Positions 23,365-31,937 of a DNA stretch of 64,000 bases are shown piece after piece. The stretch comes from Roseivivax isoporae LMG 25204. GTDB lineage: Bacteria > Pseudomonadota > Alphaproteobacteria > Rhodobacterales > Rhodobacteraceae. The notes beneath the pieces were generated by a model. It saw only the letters and a list, made by a program, of their open reading frames with translations. It had not been told where the DNA came from and searched no databases. The stretch is from assembly GCF_000521865.1 (NCBI RefSeq), contig NZ_JAME01000018.1:35129-99128 (forward strand). Reading direction: 5' to 3'. Position 1 is the first letter of the stretch, and every line of letters begins with the position of its first letter. A program made the position numbers and the translations under genes.

Positions 23365-24348
23365 ATGCCCAACGTCCTCGTGACCGGCGGTGCGGGCTAT
23401 ATCGGCTCGCACGCCTGCAAGGCCCTGATGGCGGCCGGCTTCACGCCGGTCACCTACGACAACTTCTCGACCGGGTGGCGCGACGCGGTGAAATTCGGCC
23501 CCCTCGTCGAGGGTGACCTGACCGATCGCGCCGCGCTCGACCGCGCCTTCGCCGAACACGCGCCCGTCGCGGTCATGCATTTCGCCGCACTGAGCCTCGT
23601 GGGCGAAGCGATGTCCAACCCCGGCAAGTACTGGCACAACAACGTCGCCGGATCGCTGACGCTGATGGAGGCGGCGGTCGCGGGCGGATGCACGAACTTC
23701 GTCTTCTCCTCCACCTGCGCGACCTACGGCGAGCACGACAACGTCGTGCTGGACGAGAACACGCCGCAATCGCCGCTGAACGCCTACGGCGCGTCGAAGC
23801 GCGCGATCGAGGACATGCTGCGCGACTTCGAGGCCGCGCACGGGCTGCGGCACGTGATCTTCCGCTACTTCAACGTGGCGGGCGCCGATCCCGATGCCGA
23901 GGTGGGCGAACATCACCGGCCGGAGACGCACCTGATCCCCGTGATGCTCGAGGCGATCCAGGGAAAGCGCGACGCGCTCACGATCCACGGCACCGACTAC
24001 GACACGCCGGACGGCACGTGCATCCGCGACTACGTGCACGTCTGCGACCTGGTGGACGCGCATGTCCTCGGGCTGACGTGGCTGCAGGACGGCAAGGCCA
24101 GCCGCGTCTTCAACCTCGGCACCGGGCGCGGCTTTTCCGTGCGCGAGGTGATCGACGCCTCGCGCGCCGTCACCAACAGCGAGGTCCCCTATTCGGAGGG
24201 ACCGCGCCGGGCCGGCGACGCGACCAAGCTCGTCTCGGGATCGACACGCGCGGTGGAAGAGCTCGGCTGGACCCCGAAGCATTCCACCATGGCCCGGATG
24301 ATCGCCGATGCCTGGCGCTGGCAGCAGACCGGTTCCTACACGCGCTGA
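23365..24348 (+). CDS. galE: UDP-glucose 4-epimerase
   Basis: Interconverts UDP-glucose and UDP-galactose with bound NAD+. 327 residues, short-chain dehydrogenase fold: TGGAGYIGSHACKAL (8-22) is the NAD-binding loop, SSTCATYG near 115-122 carries the catalytic Ser/Thr, and YGASK near 140 is the catalytic Tyr-Lys pair. The start at ATG 23365 lies in a CCCTCCATG context; a weak ribosome site. The 3' end overlaps the next glycosyltransferase gene by 41 bp. Confidence 0.95.
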   Translation: MPNVLVTGGAGYIGSHACKALMAAGFTPVTYDNFSTGWRDAVKFGPLVEGDLTDRAALDRAFAEHAPVAVMHFAALSLVGEAMSNPGKYWHNNVAGSLTLMEAAVAGGCTNFVFSSTCATYGEHDNVVLDENTPQSPLNAYGASKRAIEDMLRDFEAAHGLRHVIFRYFNVAGADPDAEVGEHHRPETHLIPVMLEAIQGKRDALTIHGTDYDTPDGTCIRDYVHVCDLVDAHVLGLTWLQDGKASRVFNLGTGRGFSVREVIDASRAVTNSEVPYSEGPRRAGDATKLVSGSTRAVEELGWTPKHSTMARMIADAWRWQQTGSYTR

Positions 24349-25549
24349 GGCCCCTGCGCGGCTCCTGGACCTGACCCGTCTCGTGAGCCGCGCCGGTCGC
24401 ACGCCCACGGGCGTCGACCGGGTCGAAACCGCCTATCTCGCGCGGTTCCTGTCGGACGACGTGCCGCTGTTCGGGCTCGTGCGCACGAGCCTCGGCTATC
24501 TCCTGCTGGACGGGGCCGGCGCCCGGGCCGTCCTCGACTCGGCGGAGCGTGGCTGGGGCCGTGCGGGACCGCTGGCACACCTACTCCGGCAGAATGACCC
24601 GGCGCGCGCCGCCGCCGAGACGCGGCTCCGGCGTCTCGCCCTCGGCCGCGCGCTGCCCGGGCGGCTCGGCGCGCTCCTCCGCCGCCGGCTGCCCGACGGC
24701 ACGTGTTACGTGAACGTCGGCCACGCGAACCTCGACGCGCATACCTGGAAGGGCCTGGGGCAGGTGCCGGGCTTGCGCGCCGCCGTGATGCTGCACGACA
24801 CGATCCCCCTCGACTGGCCGGACTTCCAGCGGCCGGGCACGCCCGAACGCTTCGCGACGCTGTTCCGCGGGGTGATGGACACCGCGGACCTTGTGATCGC
24901 CAACTCGCGGGTCACGGCCGACGACATCACCCGCCATGCCGGGACAAATCTGCCCGAGATCGTCGTCGCGCCGCTCGGCGTCGCGCGGCCGCGCGCAGGC
25001 CCGCCCCCCGAGGGGCCCTGGACGGGCACTCCCTATTTCGTCTCGCTTGGCACCATCGAGCCACGCAAGAACCACACGTTCCTGCTCGACATCTGGGACC
25101 ATCTCGGCGCCGGGGCGCCCCACCTCCTGATCGTCGGCACCCGCGGGTGGGAAAACCACGAGACCTTCGCCCGGCTCGATGCGCGGCCGCAGCGCGTGCA
25201 CGAACTGAACGGACTGTCCGATGCGCAGGTCTTCGGCCTGCTCGCCGCGAGCGCGGGCCTGCTCTTTCCAAGCCGGGCCGAAGGCTACGGCCTTCCGCTG
25301 GTCGAGGCGGCGGCGCTCGGCGTGCCTGTCCTCTGCAACGATCTTGCGGTTTTTCGCGAAATTGGCGGGGACTTTCCAATTTACGCCACGATCGGCGATC
25401 ATTACTCTTGGGCGTCAACGGTACGGCGTCTCGCGCGGGACGCCGACGCGCGGCAGGACAGGCAGGGAAACAGCAGCTCCGGCCGGAGGATCCCTCGCGA
25501 TCCGCCGGCCTGGGATGACCATTTCGCGCTTGTCCTTCCGCGCCTGTAA
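24308..25549 (+). CDS. Family 1 glycosyltransferase
   Basis: 413 residues. The Rossmann-like GT-B fold with the C-terminal nucleotide-sugar site is recognised from FVSLGTIEPRKNHTFLLDIW (about 248-267) and the acidic FPSRAEGYGLPLVEAAALG (about 320), hallmarks of GT1/GT4 enzymes. The first 20 residues overlap the 3' end of galE, in another frame; there is no better downstream start before the conserved LLDLTRLVSRAGRTPTGVDR. A stretch near residues 372-390 (RQGNSSSGRRIPRD) is unlike the usual C-terminus and coincides with a 12-bp palindrome. Confidence 0.82.
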   Translation: MPGAGSRPVPTRAEAPARLLDLTRLVSRAGRTPTGVDRVETAYLARFLSDDVPLFGLVRTSLGYLLLDGAGARAVLDSAERGWGRAGPLAHLLRQNDPARAAAETRLRRLALGRALPGRLGALLRRRLPDGTCYVNVGHANLDAHTWKGLGQVPGLRAAVMLHDTIPLDWPDFQRPGTPERFATLFRGVMDTADLVIANSRVTADDITRHAGTNLPEIVVAPLGVARPRAGPPPEGPWTGTPYFVSLGTIEPRKNHTFLLDIWDHLGAGAPHLLIVGTRGWENHETFARLDARPQRVHELNGLSDAQVFGLLAASAGLLFPSRAEGYGLPLVEAAALGVPVLCNDLAVFREIGGDFPIYATIGDHYSWASTVRRLARDADARQDRQGNSSSGRRIPRDPPAWDDHFALVLPRL

Positions 25550-25594
25550 GGGCCCGGTTCCACGGTCGGAACGCGGGCGGTGTGAGGATTGCGA

Positions 25595-26605
25595 GTGAAG
25601 GTATGGCACTCATACCGGCTGAGGTTGCAGCGCAGGCGCTGGCGCATCCGCGCCTTCCGCAAGCGCCGCGAGCTCCGCGCCGTGGCCGACCGCAGCGCCA
25701 CGATCCGTCCCGACGACCTGCTGGTGTTCTCGACCGCGCGCAACGAGGGCGTCCGCCTGCCGTGGTTCCTGAACTATTACCGCGACATGGGCGTGAACCA
25801 CTTCCTGATCGTCGACAACGATTCGACCGACGGCTCGCGTGACTACCTCGCCGCCCAGCCCGACGTCTCGCTCTGGCATACGACCGCGAGCTACAAGCGC
25901 GCGCGCTTCGGGGTCGACTGGCTGAACTGGCTGCAGATGCGGCACGGACACGGGCACTGGTGCCTCGTGGTCGATCCCGACGAGCTGTTCCTCTACCCGT
26001 TCTGCGACACGCGGCCCCTGCGTGCCCTGACCGACTGGCTCGACGCGTCCTCCATCCGGTCGTTCTCGGCCATGCTGCTCGACATGTATCCCAAGGGTCG
26101 CATCGACGCGCAGCCCTACGCGGCGGGACAGGATCCGCTCGAGATCGCGTGCTGGTTCGATGCCGGCAACTACGCGATCTCGCGCAATCCGCGCTACGGC
26201 AACCTCTGGATCCAGGGCGGCCCGCGGGCGCGGGTGTTCTTCCGGAACGAACCCGAACGCGCGCCGGCGCTCAACAAGATCCCGCTCGTGCGCTGGGACC
26301 GCCGGTTCGCCTACGTGTCCTCGACCCATATGCTGCTGCCCCGCGGCCTGAACCTCGTCTACGACGAGTGGGGCGGCGAGAAGGCGTCGGGCGTCCTGCT
26401 GCACACCAAGTTCCTCGACACCTTCGGCCACAAGGCCGAGGAGGAGCTGGCCCGCCGGCAGCATTACGGCGGGTCCAAGGAATACATCGCCTATGCCGAG
26501 GGCATCCGCGACAATCCCGAGCTCTGGTGCAGCTGGTCCGAGAAGTACATCAACTGGCGCCAGCTCGAGATCCTCGGCCTCATGTCCAAGGGGAACTGGG
26601 CATGA
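25595..26605 (+). CDS. Glycosyltransferase (GT2/GT92-like)
   Basis: 336 residues. GT-A fold: VFSTARNEGVRLPWFLNYY near 50-66 and FLIVDNDSTDGS near 72 give the nucleotide-sugar region, and LVVDPDELFLYPF near 120 is the DxD-like metal site. The layout resembles the family 2_4/GT92 glycosyltransferases of marine alphaproteobacteria. The GTG at 25595 is preferred to an upstream TTG at 25589 because GAGGATTGCGA gives correct spacing. The stop overlaps the next start by four bases (ATGA). Confidence 0.75.
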   Translation: MKVWHSYRLRLQRRRWRIRAFRKRRELRAVADRSATIRPDDLLVFSTARNEGVRLPWFLNYYRDMGVNHFLIVDNDSTDGSRDYLAAQPDVSLWHTTASYKRARFGVDWLNWLQMRHGHGHWCLVVDPDELFLYPFCDTRPLRALTDWLDASSIRSFSAMLLDMYPKGRIDAQPYAAGQDPLEIACWFDAGNYAISRNPRYGNLWIQGGPRARVFFRNEPERAPALNKIPLVRWDRRFAYVSSTHMLLPRGLNLVYDEWGGEKASGVLLHTKFLDTFGHKAEEELARRQHYGGSKEYIAYAEGIRDNPELWCSWSEKYINWRQLEILGLMSKGNWA

Positions 26606-28308
26606 GCGTCGGGATCATCATGCTGGTGCACACCGCGCTCGACCGGGCCGAACAGGTGGCGCGCCACTGGACGCGCGCGGGCTGCCCGGTGGTGATCCAC
26701 GTGGACAGCGCCGTGCCGACCCCGGTGGTCGCCGCCTTCCGCGCGGCGCTCGCCGACGTGCCGACCATCCTCTTCTCGCGGCGGCATCGCTGCGAATGGG
26801 GCAGCTGGGGGCTGGTCGCCGCCAGCCAGGACGCAGGCACGCTGATGCTCGCCACCTTTACCGACGTGCAGCACGTGTACCTCTCCTCGGGGTCCTGCAT
26901 GCCGCTCCGGCCCGTCGAGGAACTTGTGGCCTACCTCGCCGACCGGCCGCGCACGGATTTCATCGAAAGCGCCACCACCTCCGAGGTGCCGTGGACGGTG
27001 GGCGGGCTCGACGCGGAACGGTTCACCTTGCGCTTCCCGTTCTCGTGGCGCAGGAACCGCTTCCTCTTCGACCGGTTCGTGGCGCTCCAGCGCGCCGTGG
27101 GCTACCGGCGCCCCATCCCCGAAGGCCTGACGCCGCACATGGGGTCGCAATGGTGGTGCCTCACGCGCAAGACGCTGTCCTCGATCCTGCACGATCCGCG
27201 CCGCGCGGTGCACGACCGCTACTTCCGCTCGGTGTGGATCCCGGACGAGAGCTATTTCCAGACGCTCGCGCGGCTTTATTCCGACACCATCGAGAGCCGG
27301 TCGCTGACGCTGTCCAAGTTCGATTTCCAGGGCAAGCCGCACATCTTCTACGACGACCACCTGCAGCTCCTGCGCCGGTCGGACTGTTTCGTGGCGCGCA
27401 AGATCTGGCCCCACGCCGATCGTCTCTACGAGGCGTTCCTGGGCGACGGCGCCGGCCAGGGCGCACGGGCGGAACCGAATCCCGGCAAGATCGACCGCAT
27501 CTTCGCCAGGGCGGTGGAGCGCCGGACGCGCGGGCGCCCCGGCCTCTACATGCAGTCGCGCTTTCCGAACTGGAGCTGGGAGAACGGCGTGACCGCCGGG
27601 AAGTATTCGGTCTTCCAGGGTTTCGGCGACCTCTTCCAGGATTTCGGGGACTGGCTGGCGCGCGCCACCGGCGCGCAGGTGCACGGCCACCTCTTTGCCA
27701 GGGACCGGGCCGAGTTCGCGGACGGCCAGAGCGTGGTGAGCGGGGCGCTGTCGGACAGCGCGAGCCTGCGCGACGCCAATCCGCGCGCCTTCCTCACCAA
27801 CCTGATCTGGAACACGCGGGGCGAGCGGCAGTGCTTCGCGCTCGGGCCGCGCGACAACGTCTGGATCAACTGGCACATCGCCCGCGACCCCAACGCGCAG
27901 GTCTCGGTCATCTCGGGCGCCTGGGCGGTACCGCTCTTCAAGTCCGACCGCGGCTTTCCCGAACTCCGCCGCGAGGCTGCGGCGCTGCAGAAGATCGAGG
28001 CACGGATGCTCGACGAACTGCGCGCCCCGGACGTGAAGGCCCGCATCCGCATCTGGACCATGGCCGAGTTCATCGAGGCCCCGATGGAGCCCCTGCAGCT
28101 CATCATCGACGAGATCGGCCCGCGCCAGCCGCGCCGGCTGGCCGAGGCCCCGCGCATGGAGGACCTGACCGGGTTCGGCCAGTTCCTGCAGAACCTCAAG
28201 AACCAGGGGATGCATCCCTACCTGATGGGCGACTTCCCGGTCGATCCCCCGCCGCGGCACGGCCAGCGCCCGGCAAAGCGCCCCTATCTCGTGAAGAAAT
28301 CCGGATGA
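26602..28308 (+). CDS. Core-2/I-branching (GT14)-like glycosyltransferase with C-terminal domain of unknown function
   Basis: 568 residues. The first 290 form a GT14-like part: a VIHVD strand near 32-36, CEWGSWGLVAAS (64-75), YLSSGSCMPLRP (93-104), GSQWWCL (181-187) and WIPDESYFQT (212-221), a set typical of core-2 and I-branching N-acetylglucosaminyl- or xylosyltransferases. The second half (from about 310) is a separate domain I cannot assign; I suspect the DUF5927/5928 group but could not check. Overlaps the previous gene by ATGA, hence translationally coupled. A homologue with the same motifs lies at 47770-49347. Confidence 0.78.
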   Translation: MSVGIIMLVHTALDRAEQVARHWTRAGCPVVIHVDSAVPTPVVAAFRAALADVPTILFSRRHRCEWGSWGLVAASQDAGTLMLATFTDVQHVYLSSGSCMPLRPVEELVAYLADRPRTDFIESATTSEVPWTVGGLDAERFTLRFPFSWRRNRFLFDRFVALQRAVGYRRPIPEGLTPHMGSQWWCLTRKTLSSILHDPRRAVHDRYFRSVWIPDESYFQTLARLYSDTIESRSLTLSKFDFQGKPHIFYDDHLQLLRRSDCFVARKIWPHADRLYEAFLGDGAGQGARAEPNPGKIDRIFARAVERRTRGRPGLYMQSRFPNWSWENGVTAGKYSVFQGFGDLFQDFGDWLARATGAQVHGHLFARDRAEFADGQSVVSGALSDSASLRDANPRAFLTNLIWNTRGERQCFALGPRDNVWINWHIARDPNAQVSVISGAWAVPLFKSDRGFPELRREAAALQKIEARMLDELRAPDVKARIRIWTMAEFIEAPMEPLQLIIDEIGPRQPRRLAEAPRMEDLTGFGQFLQNLKNQGMHPYLMGDFPVDPPPRHGQRPAKRPYLVKKSG

Positions 28309-28348
28309 TGCCGCGCGCCGCGCGTCGTCTCCGCCTGCAAGGCCAGCC

Positions 28349-29776
28349 ATGACCGACCGCTTCGACTATTTCGTGATCTTCGCCGAGATGCGCACCGGCT
28401 CGAACTTCCTCGAGACGAACCTGAACGCCTTCCCCGCGCTCACCTGCCACGGCGAGGCGTTCAACCCGCACTTCATCGGCTATCCGAACGCCCAGTCGAT
28501 CCTCGGCATCGACCAGGCCGAGCGTGACGCGGACCCCGAGCGGCTGCTTCGGCAGATCGCGCGGGCGACGCCGGGACTGGGCGGCTTCCGCTACTTCCAC
28601 GACCATGACCCGCGCATCCTGCAGACGGTGCTCGACGACCCGCGCGCGGCCAAGATCATCCTCACGCGGAACCCCGTGGACAGCTATGTCAGTTGGAAGA
28701 TCGCGCAGGGCACCGGCCAGTGGAAGCTCACGAACGTGGCCAGGCGGCGCGAGACCCGGGCCCGGTTCGACGCGCAGGAATTCGAGCAGCACCTCGCCGC
28801 CCTGCAGGATTTCCAGGTGCTGATCCAGCGCAGCCTGCAGCATGGCGGGCAGACTGCTTTCCACGTGGCCTACGAGGACCTGCAGGACGTGGCGGTGATG
28901 AACGGGATCGCGCGCTGGCTCGGCATCCCCGACCGCCTCGAGGGGCTCGACACCTCGCTCAAGCGGCAGAACCCGGAATCGGTCGAGGACAAGGTCGAGA
29001 ACTTCGCCGAGATGGAGGCGGCGCTGGTGCGCCTCGACCGCTTCAACCTCTCTCGCACGCCGAACTTCGAGCCGCGGCGCGGGCCGGTCGTGCCGTCCTA
29101 CCATGCGGGCGCGCGGACGCCGCTCTTGTACCTGCCGATCCGCTCCGGCCCCGAGGCGGCGGTGCTGGACTGGATGGCGGCGCTGGACGGGGTCGGGACC
29201 GACGCGCTCAAGAACGCGTTCAGCCAGAAGACGCTGCGCCAGTGGATGCGCGAGAACCCGGGGCACCGCAGCTTCACCGTGGTGCGTCACCCGCTTGCCC
29301 GCGCCCACGAGGCATTCTGCGCGCGCATCCTGTCGACCGGGCCCGGCAGCTTCGCCGCGATCCGCCGGACGCTCGTCAAGCAACACGGGCTCGATCTGCC
29401 CGAGAGCGCGCCCGGCGCCGACTACGATGCCGACCGACACCGACGGGCGTTCGAGGGGTTCCTGCGGTTCCTCAAGGCGAACCTCGCCGGACAGACCGCG
29501 ATCCGCGTCGACGCGCACTGGGCGTCGCAGAGCCAGTGCCTGCAGGGACATGCGGAGTTCGCGCTGCCCGACATGATCGTGCGCGAGGACGAGATGCCGG
29601 CCTACCTGCCCGCGCTCGCCATGCAGGTCGGACATGCCGCCCCGCCAGATCCCGCGCCGCATGTCGTGCAGGCGCCGTTCGGGCTCGCGCGGATCTACGA
29701 CGACACGCTCGAGGCGCTGGCACAGGAAGCCTATGCCCGCGATTACATCATGTTCGGCTACGGTGCGTGGGGGTGA
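28349..29776 (+). CDS. Sulfotransferase-family protein with two sulfotransferase-like halves
   Basis: 475 residues. The N-terminal half has a PAPS 5'-phosphosulfate loop (MRTGSNFLE, 14-22) and a 3'-phosphate motif (LTRNPVDSYVSW, 105-116), as in the Stf0/NodH type. The second half repeats the plan: LYLPIRSGPE near 260 (degenerate loop) and VVRHPLARAHEAF (311-323), as in the other sulfotransferase families. The second half is weaker and may be non-catalytic. Ends the glycosyltransferase operon that begins with cysQ. It may sulfate the polysaccharide made here; target unknown. Confidence 0.75.
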   Translation: MTDRFDYFVIFAEMRTGSNFLETNLNAFPALTCHGEAFNPHFIGYPNAQSILGIDQAERDADPERLLRQIARATPGLGGFRYFHDHDPRILQTVLDDPRAAKIILTRNPVDSYVSWKIAQGTGQWKLTNVARRRETRARFDAQEFEQHLAALQDFQVLIQRSLQHGGQTAFHVAYEDLQDVAVMNGIARWLGIPDRLEGLDTSLKRQNPESVEDKVENFAEMEAALVRLDRFNLSRTPNFEPRRGPVVPSYHAGARTPLLYLPIRSGPEAAVLDWMAALDGVGTDALKNAFSQKTLRQWMRENPGHRSFTVVRHPLARAHEAFCARILSTGPGSFAAIRRTLVKQHGLDLPESAPGADYDADRHRRAFEGFLRFLKANLAGQTAIRVDAHWASQSQCLQGHAEFALPDMIVREDEMPAYLPALAMQVGHAAPPDPAPHVVQAPFGLARIYDDTLEALAQEAYARDYIMFGYGAWG

Positions 29777-29786
29777 TGCGGCCGCG

Positions 29787-30251
29787 TCAGGCGGCCTGGA
29801 CCGGCGTGGCCTCGGTCAGGATGGTGTAGAGCTTGCCCGGGTCGGGATTCGCCCGCAGCTTGGAGCAGAAGCTCGCGTCGCGCAGCGTCCGCGACACCAG
29901 CGCGAGCGCCTTCAGGTGCTCGACGCCCGCATCCTCGGGCGCGAACAGCGCAAAGACGATGTCGACCGGCTGACGGTCCACCGCCTCGAAGTTCATGGGC
30001 TTCTCCAAAAGGATGAAGACGCCGGTCACGCGGTCGACCTCGGCGAGGCGCGCGTGCGGCAGGGCGACGCCATGACCGACGCCCGTCGGACCGAGGCTCT
30101 CGCGGTCCATCAGCGCCTCGCAGGTGGCATCGGCGTTGACCCCCAGCGCGACTTCCGCGGTCTCGGCGATGTCGTGCATCAGCCGCTTCTTGCTGGACGC
30201 GCCCGCGATGACGCGCACCGCTGCCGGGTTCAGAAGTTCCATCAACGTCAT
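29787..30251 (-). CDS. ptsN: Nitrogen-PTS EIIA protein
   Basis: Phospho-relay EIIA of the PTS-Ntr system, which regulates carbon, nitrogen and potassium functions. 154 residues. The phospho-accepting His is H66 in GVGHGVALPHARL. The start at ATG 30251 gives the usual length; a longer frame to 30335 lies inside the hpf region. Follows hpf on the same strand, with a hairpin between. The convergent neighbour (sulfotransferase) ends 10 bp away. Confidence 0.93.
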   Translation of the reverse strand: MTLMELLNPAAVRVIAGASSKKRLMHDIAETAEVALGVNADATCEALMDRESLGPTGVGHGVALPHARLAEVDRVTGVFILLEKPMNFEAVDRQPVDIVFALFAPEDAGVEHLKALALVSRTLRDASFCSKLRANPDPGKLYTILTEATPVQAA

Positions 30252-30274
30252 CAGGTCGCCTGCTCTGTTGTTTG

Positions 30275-30298
30275 GGGCGGCCCCGCAGAGGGCCGCCC
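30275..30298 (-). other. Strong hairpin between hpf and ptsN
   Basis: GGGCGGCCC (30275-30283) and GGGCCGCCC (30290-30298) form a perfect 9-bp stem with a 6-nt loop. No T run follows, so it may be an mRNA processing or partial attenuation element, not a full terminator. Confidence 0.5.
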
Positions 30299-30319
30299 GT
30301 CGTATCCGGGAGACCCGCC

Positions 30320-30886
30320 TTACGGATCGATCCAACCGATATTGCCGTCGTCGCGGCGGTACACGACGTTCACGCCGTCCTTCTTGTCGTTCCGGAACAC
30401 GAGCACGGGAGCGCCGGCGAGTTCCATCTGCATGACAGCCTCGCCGACGGACAGGGACGGGATCTGGGTCTCCATCTCCGCCACGATGATCGGCTGCAGC
30501 GTATCGGGCTCAGCCGGGTCCTCGGCCTCGGCATTGCCGGCGAGGATATACGAGGACGCCCCGAAGAGTTCAACCGGGGTCGTCCGCTCCTTGTGATGGT
30601 CCTTCAGCCTGCGCTTGTAGCGGCGCAGCTGCTTGTCCATCTTCTCCACGCAGGCATCGAGCGCGGCGTAGATCTCGTTCGCGTGCGCCTTGGCGGTGCA
30701 GTTGAGGCCGGTCGACAGATGGACCACGGCCTCGCAGACGAATTCATGCCCGGACTTCGAGAAGATCACATTGGCATCGGTGGGACGGCCCGAATACTTC
30801 TCGATCGTTGCGCCGAGCTCCGTCTTGACGTGGCTCTGCAGCGCCTCGCCGATGTCGATCTGTTTCCCCGTGATCTGGTAGCGCAT
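30320..30886 (-). CDS. hpf: Ribosome hibernation promoting factor (long form)
   Basis: Binds the 30S subunit and drives 100S dimer formation in stationary phase. 188 residues, the long form: N-terminal RaiA-like domain (1-105, MRYQITGKQIDIGEALQSHV) joined to a C-terminal dimerisation domain (from about 130, PSLSVGEAVMQMELAGAPVL, VYRRDDGNIGWIDP). In most proteobacteria it is preceded by rpoN in this locus; here rpoN is absent. ATG 30886 is canonical; an AGAAGGA site lies 13 nt upstream. Confidence 0.95.
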   Translation of the reverse strand: MRYQITGKQIDIGEALQSHVKTELGATIEKYSGRPTDANVIFSKSGHEFVCEAVVHLSTGLNCTAKAHANEIYAALDACVEKMDKQLRRYKRRLKDHHKERTTPVELFGASSYILAGNAEAEDPAEPDTLQPIIVAEMETQIPSLSVGEAVMQMELAGAPVLVFRNDKKDGVNVVYRRDDGNIGWIDP

Positions 30887-31002
30887 GTGGATACGGTGTC
30901 CTTCTTTTTAACGACCGCGCAGGACATCGCGACCGCGCGCGGGGGCGCGGCTCGGGTGGCCGGTACGGTCGGGAACTGACGCCCGCGTGGCGCCCGTGAC
31001 CT

Positions 31003-31024
31003 CGGCCTCCGAGGCAGGAGGCCG
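31003..31024. other. Hairpin in the lptB-hpf gap
   Basis: CGGCCTCC (31003-31010) and GGAGGCCG (31017-31024) give an 8-bp perfect stem with a 6-nt loop. Neither strand shows a clear T run, so its role (terminator, attenuator or nothing) is unclear. The 291-bp gap around it (30887-31177) holds no gene and probably the hpf promoter. Confidence 0.4.
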
Positions 31025-31177
31025 AAAGAGACACAAGGCAAGGGCTCGCGGCATCATCCCTCCATTTGAGATGAGAAGGCCGCGTCCTGTCAAACGAAAC
31101 CCGCGCCGCATTCTCCGAAATTGCGCCGCGCGGCGCGGCCCGCAGCGCCGCACGTGCAGCGCGCCGCCTGCGGGATT

Positions 31178-31936
31178 TCAGCCGAAGCGGAAACTGTCTC
31201 CGAGGTAGACGCGGCGCACGTTCTCGTTGCGCACGACCTCGTCGGGCGTGCCCGACATCAGCACCTGCCCGTCGTGCAGGATGTAGGCGCGATCGACGAT
31301 CTCGAGCGTCTCGCGGACGTTGTGATCGGTGATCAGCACGCCGATTCCCCGTGTCCTCAGGTCCGCCACGAGGGCACGGATGTCGCCCACGCTGATCGGG
31401 TCGACGCCGGCGAAGGGTTCGTCGAGCAGGAGGTACTTGGGATCGGCCGCAAGGCAGCGCGCGATCTCGACCCGCCGCCGTTCACCGCCCGACAGCGCCA
31501 GCGCGGGCGCCCGGCGCAGGTGCTCGATCGAGAACTCCGACAGCAGCGCCTCGAGCCGGCGCCGCCGCTTGTGGCCCTCGTCCAGGCTGATGTCGAGGAT
31601 GGCCGAGATGTTGTCCTCGACCGACAGGCCGCGGAAGATCGACATCTCCTGCGGCAGGTAGCCGATCCCCATGCGGGCGCGGCGGTACATGGGCAGGTAG
31701 GTGGCGTCCTGCCCGTCGATCAGCACCTGCCCTCCCTCGGGGTTCACGAGCCCCGCGATGGCGTAGAAGCTCGTCGTCTTGCCCGACCCGTTCGGGCCGA
31801 GCAGCGCCACGACCTCGCCGCGGTCCAGCGTCAGCGACACGTCGCGGATCACCACCTTCTTGCGGTAGCTCTTGCGCAGGTGGCTGACGGTCAGGCCGTG
31901 CGGGCCCTCCGCGATGCTGAGATCTGCGCGGCCCAT
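31178..31936 (-). CDS. lptB: LPS export ABC transporter ATPase LptB
   Basis: ATPase of the Lpt machine that moves lipopolysaccharide from inner to outer membrane. 252 residues: Walker [10 protein letters not shown] (about 48-56), signature LSGGERRR (about 147), Walker [12 protein letters not shown] (about 170) and H-loop TDHNVRE. Two bases after lptA, so part of the rnd-lptC-lptA-lptB operon. lptF/lptG are not here, as is usual. Confidence 0.95.
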   Translation of the reverse strand: MGRADLSIAEGPHGLTVSHLRKSYRKKVVIRDVSLTLDRGEVVALLGPNGSGKTTSFYAIAGLVNPEGGQVLIDGQDATYLPMYRRARMGIGYLPQEMSIFRGLSVEDNISAILDISLDEGHKRRRRLEALLSEFSIEHLRRAPALALSGGERRRVEIARCLAADPKYLLLDEPFAGVDPISVGDIRALVADLRTRGIGVLITDHNVRETLEIVDRAYILHDGQVLMSGTPDEVVRNENVRRVYLGDSFRFG

Positions 31937-31937
31937 C

